From Brevibacterium daeguense (lineage in GTDB: Bacteria > Actinomycetota > Actinomycetes > Actinomycetales > Brevibacteriaceae): a DNA stretch of 64,000 nucleotides. Below, one piece after another: positions 20,063 to 28,314 of this stretch. The position numbers were made by a program, and so were the translations under genes. Positions within the stretch are counted from its first letter, which is position 1, and each line of letters starts with the position of its first letter. The stretch lies in assembly GCF_021729135.1 (NCBI RefSeq), contig NZ_JAJTWW010000020.1, positions 58,361 to 122,360 on the forward strand. The letters run 5' to 3'. Below the pieces are notes generated by a model. It was not told the origin of the DNA and did not search any database. It saw nothing but the letters and a program-made list of their open reading frames with translations.

Positions 20063-20536
20063 ATGCCACAGACACCAATGCCCGCCCCGGAGACGGAGAC
20101 GGGCACCGATCCGGTCAGCCAGTGGGGCCTCGTCATCGAGGGCTTCCAGGCCACCAACGACAAGATCCACGCCGCGGTCGCGTCGACTTTCTCGCTCGAC
20201 CGGGCAGAAGCAGAGACCCTGCTGCGGCTGGCAAACGCTGCCGAGCAGCGCAAGCCGATGGCAGCCATCGCGCGGGAAGCACAGTTCACCAGCGGCGGGT
20301 TCACGAAAGTCGCCGACCGGCTCACCGAGCGCGGCCTGGCCGAACGGGCCCGCTGCACCGTTGACCGCCGCGTGATCTACCTGGAACTCACCGCAGCAGG
20401 CGCCGAGCTGGCAGAAGACCTGTCCTGCCTCATCTCCGACCTGGTGCGCTCGATCTACACCGACGTCCTCGGAGCGGAGCGCGCGCAGCTCGTCGCGGAG
20501 GCGATGGCGGAGCTGCGCGCGAAGAACCTGACCTGA
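20063..20536 (+). CDS. MarR-family transcriptional regulator
   Basis: A 157-residue winged-helix regulator. The recognition region reads MAAIAREAQFTSGGFTKVADRLTERGLAER, followed by the wing with VDRRVIYLELTAAG. MarR proteins bind palindromes as dimers and release them on ligand or oxidant binding. Its position behind yceI and the palindrome over the yceI -35 box suggest that it controls yceI. The ATG at 20063 has GAGG 7 nt upstream; GTG at 20060 is also possible. Confidence 0.85.
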   Translation: MPQTPMPAPETETGTDPVSQWGLVIEGFQATNDKIHAAVASTFSLDRAEAETLLRLANAAEQRKPMAAIAREAQFTSGGFTKVADRLTERGLAERARCTVDRRVIYLELTAAGAELAEDLSCLISDLVRSIYTDVLGAERAQLVAEAMAELRAKNLT

Positions 20537-20541
20537 ACCCG

Positions 20542-22203
20542 TCAGACCTGGTGGGCGATGGTGCCGTCGACCACCGTCATCAGCACCTCGGTGTCGCGGA
20601 TCCTGAGGGCGTGCTCGAACAGAGCCTGCTCGGACTCGGCCTCGCCGGTCTTGCCGTTGTAGCCGTCGCCGTTGAGCGGGTCGGTGTCGACCACGATGAA
20701 GTCGGCGGCCCTGCCCGGCGTGATCCGGCCCATCCGGGAGTCCAGTCCGGCGGCGAACGCCACACCGGCCGAGTGCGCCTCGATCGCCTCGTAGGAGCTG
20801 ATGCGTCGTTCGGGCTGGAAGGTCGTCGCCGGGTCGCCGGAGATGTCGGCCCGGGTCATCGCCGCGTAGATCGAGGCGAACGGGCTGGTCGGCTCGACCG
20901 GGCCGTCGGAGCCGAAGGCCACGGGCACCCCGGCAACCGCCATGTCGTGCCATGCGTAGGCCGCAAGCGACTCGTCGGGCTGCAGCCGGCGCAGCAGGTG
21001 CAGGTCGGAGATGCAGTGGCGCGGCTGCATGGAGGCGACGACACCGAGCTGGGCGAAGCGCGCGATGTCGGCGGGCTGGATGAACTGCGCGTGCTCGATC
21101 CGGTGTCGGAACCGACGCGTGAAGTCACGTTCGGCGCGGACCATGAGATGCTGGGTGGCCTCGTAGGCGTCGAGCACCTCGTGGTTGGCCTGGTCGCCGA
21201 TCGCGTGGATCGCCAGCGCGATGCCGGAGCGCAGCGCCTCGGTGATCTGCTCCCTGAGCACCTCCTGGGTGGCGATCTGCAGGCCGTGCTCGAGCCCGTC
21301 CTGGGCATCCGCGTACGGGGCGGACATGTAACTGGTCTGCGAACCGAGGGCCCCGTCGGCGAAGAGCTTGAGTCCGCCCTTGGAGAACCACAGATCGCCG
21401 TCACCGGTGCGCCAGCCGCTCTGCTTGGCCCACTCGAACTCCTCCAGGCGCAGGTACTTGACCACCCGCAGGAGCTGCTGGTCAGCCTGGCGCAGGGCCT
21501 CCCACGTCTGGGTGGATGCCGCGCCGTCGAAATCGTGGATGCCGACCAGTCCCTGGGACAGCCACAGACGCTGCGCGGCGAGCATCCGCTCGGTGCGCAG
21601 GTCCAGCGGCGGAACGGGAATGGTGCGCTCGACGACGGTGGCGGCGTCCTCGCGCAGGATGCCCGTGGGAATCCCGGCGCCGTCGCGGACGATCTCGCCA
21701 CCGCGTGGGCTGGGGGTCGCCTCGTCGATGCCGGCGGCGGCGAGCGCGGCGCCGTTGCACCACAGGGTGTGGTAGTCGATGGACCAGAGCGCGACGGGGC
21801 GGTCCGGCACCGCGGCGTCGAGCAGCTCGCGGTCCGGCTGAACCGGGGAGCTCCACGTGTTGAAGTCCCAGCGCCCGCCGGTCACCCACACGCCCTCGGG
21901 CAGCGACTCCGCATGTTTGCGGACGGCCTCGACCGCCTCGGGCAGGGACCGGACCTGACGCAGGTCCACCTCGGCCAGGGAGTCCGCGTACATCGAGGCA
22001 TGCAGATGGGCGTCCATCAGTCCGGGGAGAATGATCTTCCCGCCGCAGTCGATCTCCTCGAGGTGCAGGGTCTCGGGCGCCAGATTGCGCAGCTCGTGGA
22101 GATTGCCCGCCGCCACCACCCGCCCCTGTGACTCCAGCACCGCAGTCGCAACGGGGTTGGCCGGGTCGAAAGTGTGGACGGTGGCGTGAGTGTAGAGACG
22201 CAT
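20542..22203 (-). CDS. amidohydrolase, YtcJ-like
   Basis: A 553-residue metal-dependent hydrolase of the amidohydrolase_3 family. The metal motif DAHLHAS is near residue 65. The extended insertion with DYHTLWCNGAAL, the late HRIEHAQF, the FGSDGPVEP motif and the C-terminal GRAADFIVVD strand are all family-typical. Relatives include N-substituted formamide deformylase, but most are unassigned. The ATG has no Shine-Dalgarno; TACACT lies 6 nt upstream, so the transcript is probably leaderless. Convergent with marR, divergent from the membrane protein gene. Confidence 0.85.
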   Translation of the reverse strand: MRLYTHATVHTFDPANPVATAVLESQGRVVAAGNLHELRNLAPETLHLEEIDCGGKIILPGLMDAHLHASMYADSLAEVDLRQVRSLPEAVEAVRKHAESLPEGVWVTGGRWDFNTWSSPVQPDRELLDAAVPDRPVALWSIDYHTLWCNGAALAAAGIDEATPSPRGGEIVRDGAGIPTGILREDAATVVERTIPVPPLDLRTERMLAAQRLWLSQGLVGIHDFDGAASTQTWEALRQADQQLLRVVKYLRLEEFEWAKQSGWRTGDGDLWFSKGGLKLFADGALGSQTSYMSAPYADAQDGLEHGLQIATQEVLREQITEALRSGIALAIHAIGDQANHEVLDAYEATQHLMVRAERDFTRRFRHRIEHAQFIQPADIARFAQLGVVASMQPRHCISDLHLLRRLQPDESLAAYAWHDMAVAGVPVAFGSDGPVEPTSPFASIYAAMTRADISGDPATTFQPERRISSYEAIEAHSAGVAFAAGLDSRMGRITPGRAADFIVVDTDPLNGDGYNGKTGEAESEQALFEHALRIRDTEVLMTVVDGTIAHQV

Positions 22204-22209
22204 AGATCA

Positions 22210-22215
22210 AGTGTA
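22210..22215 (-). promoter_or_regulatory. -10 box of the amidohydrolase gene
   Basis: On the minus strand TACACT ends 6 nt before the ATG at 22203, and no ribosome-binding site is present. This is a leaderless arrangement. Confidence 0.5.
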
Positions 22216-22315
22216 CGGAGGTTGCCCGGCAGGTCTCCTGAAGTTCGATGTGAGTGTCTTCCCATCTCACGGCACATATTCCTAGGTTTCGCGGCCGCAC
22301 CGGACTCCCAGAAAG

Positions 22316-22333
22316 TTCTACGAGTTGTAGAAT
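22316..22333 (+). promoter_or_regulatory. palindrome covering the -10 box of the membrane protein gene
   Basis: TTCTAC-GAGTT-GTAGAA (22316-22332) is a perfect 6-5-6 palindrome. Its right arm contains the -10 box TAGAAT (22328-22333), which ends 6 nt before the ATG at 22340. A protein bound here would block a leaderless promoter directly. Confidence 0.6.
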
Positions 22334-22339
22334 GCGCAC

Positions 22340-22969
22340 ATGGCCGACCGCATCAGCTCCTCGAGCAGCCCAGGCTCCTCGAACAGCCCAGGCTCCTCGA
22401 ACAGCCCAGGCTTCTCGAACAGCCCAGGTGTCCCTCGCAGCTCGGACCAGTCGACCGCACCGGGCGGCCGCTCCGGCTCCTGGTTCTCCCGACCCGACTC
22501 GCGCCTCGGCGCCGGCATGCGGATCGTGCTGCCGGCGGTGTGGCTGGGGCTGATCATCGGGATCTCGCTCATCGAGGCGCCGCTGAAGTTCCAGGCACCC
22601 GGCATCACGATCCCGCTGGGGCTGGGGATCGGGCGTCTGGTCTTCGCCGCGATGAACGTCGTCGAGCTCGTCATCGCGGTGATCCTGCTGTGGGCCACCC
22701 TCCGCCGAGGCGTCAGCGCCTTCCAGCGGAATCTCACCTTCGGGCTGATCGGGGTGCTGCTGATCAAGGTCGTCGGCATTCGGCCGCTGCTCAACCGGCG
22801 CACCGATCTGGTGCTCGCGGGGATCGACGGCGGCGGGTCGTCCTGGCACTACTTCTACATCGCCGCCGACGGACTCCTCATCGTGGGTCTGGTGACGCTG
22901 CTGGTGGTGGCCGTCCGCGCCTCGGTCCGACCGTACGCGCCCGACGGGACTCCCGCGCCGCGCGGATGA
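22340..22969 (+). CDS. four-helix membrane protein of unknown function
   Basis: I do not recognise a characterised family. The first 50 or so residues are Ser/Pro/Asn/Gly-rich, built from a repeated SSNSPG unit. The rest has four predicted membrane helices, near residues 60-80, 95-118, 128-145 and 172-193, the third followed by GIRPLLNRRTD. The basic tail suggests a cytoplasmic C-terminus. It is probably translated from a leaderless mRNA. It stands alone, divergent from the amidohydrolase and convergent with ligD. Confidence 0.7.
   Translation: MADRISSSSSPGSSNSPGSSNSPGFSNSPGVPRSSDQSTAPGGRSGSWFSRPDSRLGAGMRIVLPAVWLGLIIGISLIEAPLKFQAPGITIPLGLGIGRLVFAAMNVVELVIAVILLWATLRRGVSAFQRNLTFGLIGVLLIKVVGIRPLLNRRTDLVLAGIDGGGSSWHYFYIAADGLLIVGLVTLLVVAVRASVRPYAPDGTPAPRG
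22357..22428 (+). repeat. four in-frame 18-bp repeats in the membrane protein gene
   Basis: Units begin at 22357, 22375, 22393 and 22411; the consensus is CTCCTCGAACAGCCCAGG. Because 18 is a multiple of 3, copy-number changes would keep the frame and only lengthen the N-terminal linker. Confidence 0.9.
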
Positions 22970-22976
22970 CCGGCCC

Positions 22977-25649
22977 TCACCCCGCAGCCGCGTCCTCCCA
23001 CCGGACGTCGGCCGGGGCCTTGTCCGGCCGGAGCCCGCGCCAGACCGGGTGGCGCAGCCGACCGTCGCGGGTCATCCCCGAATGCCTGACCTCGCCGACG
23101 AGCTTCGCGCTCGTCCAGTGAGCGTCACGGCGGTCCTCGTCCGGCACGTCCGGGGCAGCCGGTGTCTTGCGCGTCATCTTCTCCAGTCGTGAGCGCAGCC
23201 GGGCCAGCTCCTTGTCGTCGAAGCCGGTGCCCACGCGGCCCGCGTAGCGCAGCTTCCCGTCCTCGGGGAGGGCCAGCAGCAGGGAGCCGAGCGTATCCGC
23301 CCTGCCGCCATTGCCCTGCCGCCAGCCGATGATCACGACCTCCTGGTGGGCTTCGTGCTTGATCTTGATCCAGCTCGCGGAGCGCCGGCCCGGGCGGTAG
23401 ACGGAATCATCCCGCTTCGCGACGATCCCCTCCAGGCGCAGCTCACGACTGATGGCCAGCGCCGTGGACAGTGGAACTCCCAAATTGTCGGGGATCTGCA
23501 CGTGCTCACCCGAGCGCAGCGCGGTGAACAGGAGCTCGCGGCGGTCCTCGTAGGGCCGGGCGATCACGCTCCCGTCCTCCGGAGTGCGCAGCACATCGAA
23601 GGCGAACAGGTAGACCGGCGTGCTCGTCATCGCGCGCTCGATCTCCCGTGCGCCGGCGAGCTTGCCGCGGGTCTGCAGGAGTCCGAAGTCGGGCCGGCTG
23701 CTGCTGTCGAGCGCGACGATCTCCCCGTCGATCACGGTCCCCGGCTCGGCGAGCTCCGCCAGCTCCGCGAGCTCGGGGAAGCTCGCCGTCAGGTCCGCGC
23801 CGCTGCGGCTGCGCAGCTCCACCCCGTCCTCGCGCACGCCGGCGATCACCCGGTAGCCGTCCCACTTCCCCTCGTAGGCCCACCCGTCCTCGTTCCCGAG
23901 GCTGGTGCCGGTGCCCGCAGTCGCGAGCATCGGCGCGGGCAGCGCCTCGGTCCACGGCGGGGAGTCGTCGGCATCGGAGTCGTCCGCACCGGCGCGGGCG
24001 GTCGGGCGCTTCCGCGGTTGGCGGGCACCGGATTCACTCTCCGCCTTCGCCTTCCCGGCCTTCGCTCCCCCGGCCTTCGCACCGCCCGCTTTCGAACCCC
24101 CGGTCTTCGCACCGCCCGCTTTCGAACCGCCGGCCTTCGAACCACCGGCCTTCGCTCCCCCGGCCTTCGCACCGCCGCCCGTCGCGTCCGCGTCCGCGTC
24201 CGGCTGGTCCTTCATCAGCTGCATGAGCCAGTTGTCGCCCTCGCCCGCGTGGATGAACACATAGCGCCGAGGCACCCCGCCCAGACCGCCGCCCGGCCGG
24301 CCGTGGAGGACCGCGATGACTTCCCTGCCCTCGCGCCACTTCTCGATCTCGACGGTGCCGCTGTCCCAGATGGTCACCTCGCCGGCCCCGTACTCCCCCT
24401 TCGGGATCGTGCCCTCGAAGGTGGCGTACTCCATGGGGTGGTCCTCGGTCTGCACCGCCAGCCGGTTGACGCCCCTGCTCAGCGGCGGGCCTTTGGGAAC
24501 CGCCCAGGACACGAGCACATCGTCGTGCTCGAGCCGCGTGTCGAAGTGCAGCCTGCGGGCGTGGTGCTCCTGGATGACGAAGATCGGCTCCGTCCCCGAG
24601 GCGGCCGGCGCCTCCGCCGGAACCGGCTCCGGCGTCCTGCTCGCGTCCCGCTTGGACCGGTACACGGTGAGCGAGTCGCGGGCGGGCGCCTCGGCGGCGG
24701 GCTCCCCGGCGGCGTCCAGTTCAGGGTCCATGTCGAGGGGCCCCGCCGGGTCGATGCCGAGGCCGGCCATCGGGTCGATGCCCGCCTCGACCCGCTCCAT
24801 CGCCTCGCCGAGGTCGAGCTGGGCGAGGTCCGGGTCCTCGAGCTCCTCCCAGGTCCTGGGCGCGGCGACGTTGGGCCAGGCCCGGCCGCGCAGGGAGTAC
24901 GGGCACACGGTGGTCTTGTTCCAGTGGTTCTGGCTCCAGTCGAGCAGGATCCTGCCCTGCCGCAGCGACTTCTTCATGTCGCTGACGACCAGGTCGGGGT
25001 GGTCGGCCTCGAGGGAGCGGGCGAGCTCGTGGGCCACGGCAGAAACCTGCTCGGACGTGTAGCCGCCGTCGAGTCCGGCGTAGAGGTGGATGCCCTTCGA
25101 CCCGGAGGTCACCGGCACCGCCTCAAGATTCATGTCGGCCAGGATCGACCGGCACATCCGTGCCAGCTCGGCGCACTCGGGCAGCCCGACACCGGGGCCC
25201 GGATCGAGGTCGAGCACCATCCGGTCCGGGTTCTGCTTGGAACCGTCGGGGGCGAACCGCCACTGCGGGGTGTGGATCTCCAGCGCCGCGACCTGACCGA
25301 ACCACGCGAGCACGGCCGGCTCGTTGACCATCGGATAGATGTTCGTGTGATCGGAGTGCTTGAGCGGCATCCGCGGCACCCAGGACGGCGCGGAGTCCTC
25401 CAGGTTCTTCCGGAAGAACGGCTTCTTCGGCCCTCCTTCGGCCCCGACCCCGTCGGGCCACCGCTTCCGGGTGGCCGGGCGCCAGGCTGCCTGCGGGATC
25501 AGCACCGGGGCCACTGCGAGCAGGTACTCCTGGATGTCGGCCTTCGTCGTCCCCGACTCCGGGTACACGACCTTGTCCAGGTTCGACAGCGACAGCGAGC
25601 GACCGTCGACGGTGACGGTCTGCCGCTTGCGCGATCCGGCCGCGGCCAT
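22977..25649 (-). CDS. ligD: ATP-dependent DNA ligase D (POL-PE-LIG)
   Basis: The multifunctional ligase of bacterial non-homologous end joining, 890 residues, with the mycobacterial domain order. POL (about 1-290) has the metal-binding VLDLDPG and the SGSKGIHLY motif. The phosphoesterase domain (about 355-480) has HHARRLHFDTR. The ligase domain (about 565-885) has the nucleotidyl-lysine motif YEGKWDGYR. A linker of nine or so AGGAK/AGGSK units joins PE and LIG. AGGAGG precedes the ATG. It is divergent from ku across 133 bp, as expected for partners. Confidence 0.97.
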   Translation of the reverse strand: MAAAGSRKRQTVTVDGRSLSLSNLDKVVYPESGTTKADIQEYLLAVAPVLIPQAAWRPATRKRWPDGVGAEGGPKKPFFRKNLEDSAPSWVPRMPLKHSDHTNIYPMVNEPAVLAWFGQVAALEIHTPQWRFAPDGSKQNPDRMVLDLDPGPGVGLPECAELARMCRSILADMNLEAVPVTSGSKGIHLYAGLDGGYTSEQVSAVAHELARSLEADHPDLVVSDMKKSLRQGRILLDWSQNHWNKTTVCPYSLRGRAWPNVAAPRTWEELEDPDLAQLDLGEAMERVEAGIDPMAGLGIDPAGPLDMDPELDAAGEPAAEAPARDSLTVYRSKRDASRTPEPVPAEAPAASGTEPIFVIQEHHARRLHFDTRLEHDDVLVSWAVPKGPPLSRGVNRLAVQTEDHPMEYATFEGTIPKGEYGAGEVTIWDSGTVEIEKWREGREVIAVLHGRPGGGLGGVPRRYVFIHAGEGDNWLMQLMKDQPDADADATGGGAKAGGAKAGGSKAGGSKAGGAKTGGSKAGGAKAGGAKAGKAKAESESGARQPRKRPTARAGADDSDADDSPPWTEALPAPMLATAGTGTSLGNEDGWAYEGKWDGYRVIAGVREDGVELRSRSGADLTASFPELAELAELAEPGTVIDGEIVALDSSSRPDFGLLQTRGKLAGAREIERAMTSTPVYLFAFDVLRTPEDGSVIARPYEDRRELLFTALRSGEHVQIPDNLGVPLSTALAISRELRLEGIVAKRDDSVYRPGRRSASWIKIKHEAHQEVVIIGWRQGNGGRADTLGSLLLALPEDGKLRYAGRVGTGFDDKELARLRSRLEKMTRKTPAAPDVPDEDRRDAHWTSAKLVGEVRHSGMTRDGRLRHPVWRGLRPDKAPADVRWEDAAAG
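24050..24175 (-). repeat. 15-bp coding repeats in the ligD linker
   Basis: About nine imperfect 15-bp units encode AGGAK or AGGSK pentapeptides between the phosphoesterase and ligase domains. The result is a flexible, positively charged linker. There is no spacer structure, so it is not a CRISPR array. Confidence 0.85.
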
Positions 25650-25782
25650 CGCCCCTCCTGGCAGTCCCCTGCAGGCAGCCCCCTGCCCGCAGCCAAGGAA
25701 CCTTGTGTTCCCCGCTGAACTCGATACGCTTGTTCAACAGCCATGATAGTGCCGCCTGCGGCTCGTCGACAGGGGTGGGAAC

Positions 25783-27069
25783 ATGAGAGCGATCTGGTCC
25801 GGGACCGTGGCCTTCGGGCTCGTCAGCGTGCCGGTCAAGCTGTACTCGGCGACCAAGGACCACGACATCTCCCTCCACCAGGTCCACGACGCCGACGGCG
25901 GCCGCATCCGCTACAAGCGCCAGTGCGAGGTCTGCGGGCAGCAGGTCGACTACGAGCACATCGACAAGGCCTACGAGGACGGCGAGGACACGATCATCCT
26001 CACCGATGAGGAGCTCAAGGCGCTGCCGGCCAGCGAGGACAAGGAGATCGAGGTCGTGCAGTTCGTGCCCGACGAGCAGATCGATCCGATGGCCTTCGAG
26101 AAGAGCTACTTCCTGGAGCCCTCCTCGAAGTCGGCGAAGGCCTACATCCTGCTGCGGCGCACCCTGGAGGAGACCGAGCGGACGGCGATCGTGAAGTTCG
26201 CGCTCCGGTCGAAGACCCGGCTGGCGGCGCTGCGGGTGCGCGATGACGTCATCGTCCTGCAGACCATGCTGTGGGCCGACGAGCTGCGCGAGGCCGAATT
26301 CGAGTCGACGAGCGCGGATGTCAACATCAGCGATCGGGAGCTCACGATGTCCCGGGCGCTCGTCGAGCAGTTCTCCGACGACTACGAGCCGGAGAAGTTC
26401 GTCGACGACTACCAGGAGCAGCTGCGCATCCTCATCCAGGAGAAGATCGAGCACGGCGAGGCGATCGACACCGAGGCGACCTTCGGCCGAGTGCCCGAGG
26501 AGGACGCGGACACCGGCGGCGATGTCATCGACCTCATGGAGGCCCTCAAGCGCAGCGTCGACGCCAAGCGGCAGGAGGCGAAGGAGGGGTCGGGCCGGGG
26601 GCGTTCCAGCAGCGCGCCCGAGGATTCCGACGCCGAGGCGGAGAAGCCGCCGTCCAAGAGGCGGGCCTCCCGCCGCACGGCCGACGACGAGGACGCCCAG
26701 GCGGACGCCGCTTCCAGCGTGAAGAGCACCGACGAGAGCGACGACGAGAAAGACGAGGAGTCGACCGCGAAGCAGAAGTCGAGCCCGCGTCGCAGCACCG
26801 GCAGGAGCACGAAGAGCTCGACGAAGAGCGGGACCGGCGGTGCGCGCAGCGGATCCAGGAGCGGATCCCGGAGCACCGCAGCCTCCAAGTCCTCGGAATC
26901 CAAGTCCTCGGAATCGAAGCCCGCAGCCTCCAAGTCCCGGAGCACCAAGGCTCCCGCGGCGAAATCCGGGGGGACGAAGTCCACCTCGAAGTCGGCGAAG
27001 TCCGCCTCATCGAAGAGCGCGTCCGAAGGCACCGGTCGGAAGTCCCGCAGCTCCCGGAAGTCCGCCTGA
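25783..27069 (+). CDS. ku: Ku, DNA end-binding protein with long basic tail
   Basis: The N-terminal 260 or so residues are a standard bacterial Ku core: MRAIWSGTVAFGLVSVPVKLY, the C-x2-C segment CEVCGQQV, and DVIDLMEALKRSV at the end. Ku encircles broken DNA ends and recruits LigD. The total of 428 residues is far longer than the usual 270-300. The extra 160 are an acidic then Ser/Lys/Arg-rich tail, KSSESK and SGSRSGSR repeats included, resembling histone H1-like tails. Such tails add DNA binding in some actinobacterial Ku proteins. Confidence 0.96.
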   Translation: MRAIWSGTVAFGLVSVPVKLYSATKDHDISLHQVHDADGGRIRYKRQCEVCGQQVDYEHIDKAYEDGEDTIILTDEELKALPASEDKEIEVVQFVPDEQIDPMAFEKSYFLEPSSKSAKAYILLRRTLEETERTAIVKFALRSKTRLAALRVRDDVIVLQTMLWADELREAEFESTSADVNISDRELTMSRALVEQFSDDYEPEKFVDDYQEQLRILIQEKIEHGEAIDTEATFGRVPEEDADTGGDVIDLMEALKRSVDAKRQEAKEGSGRGRSSSAPEDSDAEAEKPPSKRRASRRTADDEDAQADAASSVKSTDESDDEKDEESTAKQKSSPRRSTGRSTKSSTKSGTGGARSGSRSGSRSTAASKSSESKSSESKPAASKSRSTKAPAAKSGGTKSTSKSAKSASSKSASEGTGRKSRSSRKSA

Positions 27070-27101
27070 TCAGGACGGACCTGTCGCGATCAGCGATCAG
27101 G
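27065..27101 (+). terminator. possible hairpin terminator at the end of ku
   Basis: Arms CCTGATC (27065-27071, overlapping the stop codon) and GATCAGG (27095-27101). The stem is short, the loop is long and there is no T-run, so this is weak. Confidence 0.3.
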
Positions 27102-27177
27102 AGTGTGACCCACGACACGCTGGAGCGGTTGGACAGACCTGGAATCATTTAGGTAATTTGGGCGTTGTCGAATTAAA

Positions 27178-27196
27178 TAAGGGAAGCCTGACCTAA
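27178..27196. promoter_or_regulatory. DtxR/IdeR-type iron box
   Basis: TAAGGGAAGCCTGACCTAA matches 15 of 19 positions of the DtxR consensus TTAGGTTAGGCTAACCTAA when read on the minus strand. It lies 104 bp before an iron-siderophore importer. A possible promoter, TTAGGT (27149-27154) and TTAAAT (27173-27178), abuts it, so iron-loaded repressor would block transcription. Confidence 0.7.
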
Positions 27197-27299
27197 ACAC
27201 CAGTACCGCTGGATCGCGGGTGTCGGTCCGGCTCCCTGCACACGCCGTTGCGTGTCACTGATGCCAACGGGTGCCACCGATCACAAGGAGCCATCGCCG

Positions 27300-28307
27300 A
27301 TGCTCGCGAAGAACCGTCGCCTTCCCGCCGCCATCGCCGCCTCTGCGGCCCTGATCCTCGGGCTGTCCGCCTGCGGGAACTCGGAGGCCGAGAGCGCGAG
27401 CGCCGCAGCCGAGGAGACCGGCGGGGAGACCTCGACCGTCCAGATCGAGGACAACAACGGCACGCAGGACGTCGTCGTCCCGCCGCAGAGCGTCGTCGCC
27501 ACGGACAACCGCCTCTTCGAGACCCTCGACACCTGGGGTGTCGAGCTCAAGGCCGCTCCCAAGCAGCTCGTCCCCGAGGGCATCTCCTACCGCGATGACG
27601 AGGAGGTCATCGACCTCGGCAGCCACCGCGAGCCGGACCTCGAGGCCGTCGTCGCCGCCGAGCCCGACCTCATCATCAACGGTCAGCGCTTCTCCCAGTA
27701 CCACGAGGACTTCACGAAGCTCGCCCCCGAGGCCACCGTCCTGGCCCTCGATCCCCGTGACGGCGAAGCCTTCGACGAGGAGCTCAAGCGCCAGACCGAA
27801 GCACTCGGCACGATCTTCGACCGCGAGGATGACGCCCAGCAGCTCGTCGAGGACTTCGATGCCTCGATCGAGCGCGTGAAGGGCGCGTACGACGCCGAGG
27901 ACACCGTCATGTCCGTGATCACGTCCGGCGGCGAGATCAACTACTCGGCTCCTGGCGAAGGCCGCACCCTGGGCCCGGTCTACGAGGTCCTGGGCCTGAC
28001 TCCTGCGCTCGAGACGGAGGACTCCTCCGCGAACCACCAGGGCGATGACATCTCCGTCGAGGCGATCGCCGAGTCGAACCCCGATTGGATCCTGGTCCTG
28101 GACCGCGATGCCGGCGTGAGCGCCAACTCCGAGGAGGAGTACACCCCGGCCAACGAGCTCCTCGCGGACTCCGAGGCGCTGCAGAACGTCCAGGCCGTGC
28201 AGGACGAGAACATCGTCTACATGCCGCAGGACACCTACGTCAACGAGAGCATCCAGACCTACACCGAGTTCTTCAACACCGTCGCCGATGCGATGGAGAA
28301 GGACTGA
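27300..28307 (+). CDS. iron-siderophore ABC transporter substrate-binding lipoprotein
   Basis: A 335-residue FhuD/CeuE-class binding protein. The lipoprotein signal ends at the lipobox LSAC, with Cys near residue 25, followed by an acidic Ala/Glu linker. The fold shows EPDLEAVVAAEPDLII and SNPDWILVLDRD, typical of class III binding proteins. It would capture ferric siderophore outside the cell. AAGGAG lies 9 nt before the ATG. First of a four-gene operon behind an iron box; the siderophore is unknown, though the subunit set resembles YclNOPQ-type importers. Confidence 0.9.
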   Translation: MLAKNRRLPAAIAASAALILGLSACGNSEAESASAAAEETGGETSTVQIEDNNGTQDVVVPPQSVVATDNRLFETLDTWGVELKAAPKQLVPEGISYRDDEEVIDLGSHREPDLEAVVAAEPDLIINGQRFSQYHEDFTKLAPEATVLALDPRDGEAFDEELKRQTEALGTIFDREDDAQQLVEDFDASIERVKGAYDAEDTVMSVITSGGEINYSAPGEGRTLGPVYEVLGLTPALETEDSSANHQGDDISVEAIAESNPDWILVLDRDAGVSANSEEEYTPANELLADSEALQNVQAVQDENIVYMPQDTYVNESIQTYTEFFNTVADAMEKD

Positions 28308-28314
28308 CCCCCTG

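Noticed and set aside
24050..24175. Second repeat array that could suggest CRISPR
   Set aside because: It is an in-frame coding repeat inside ligD encoding AGGAK units.
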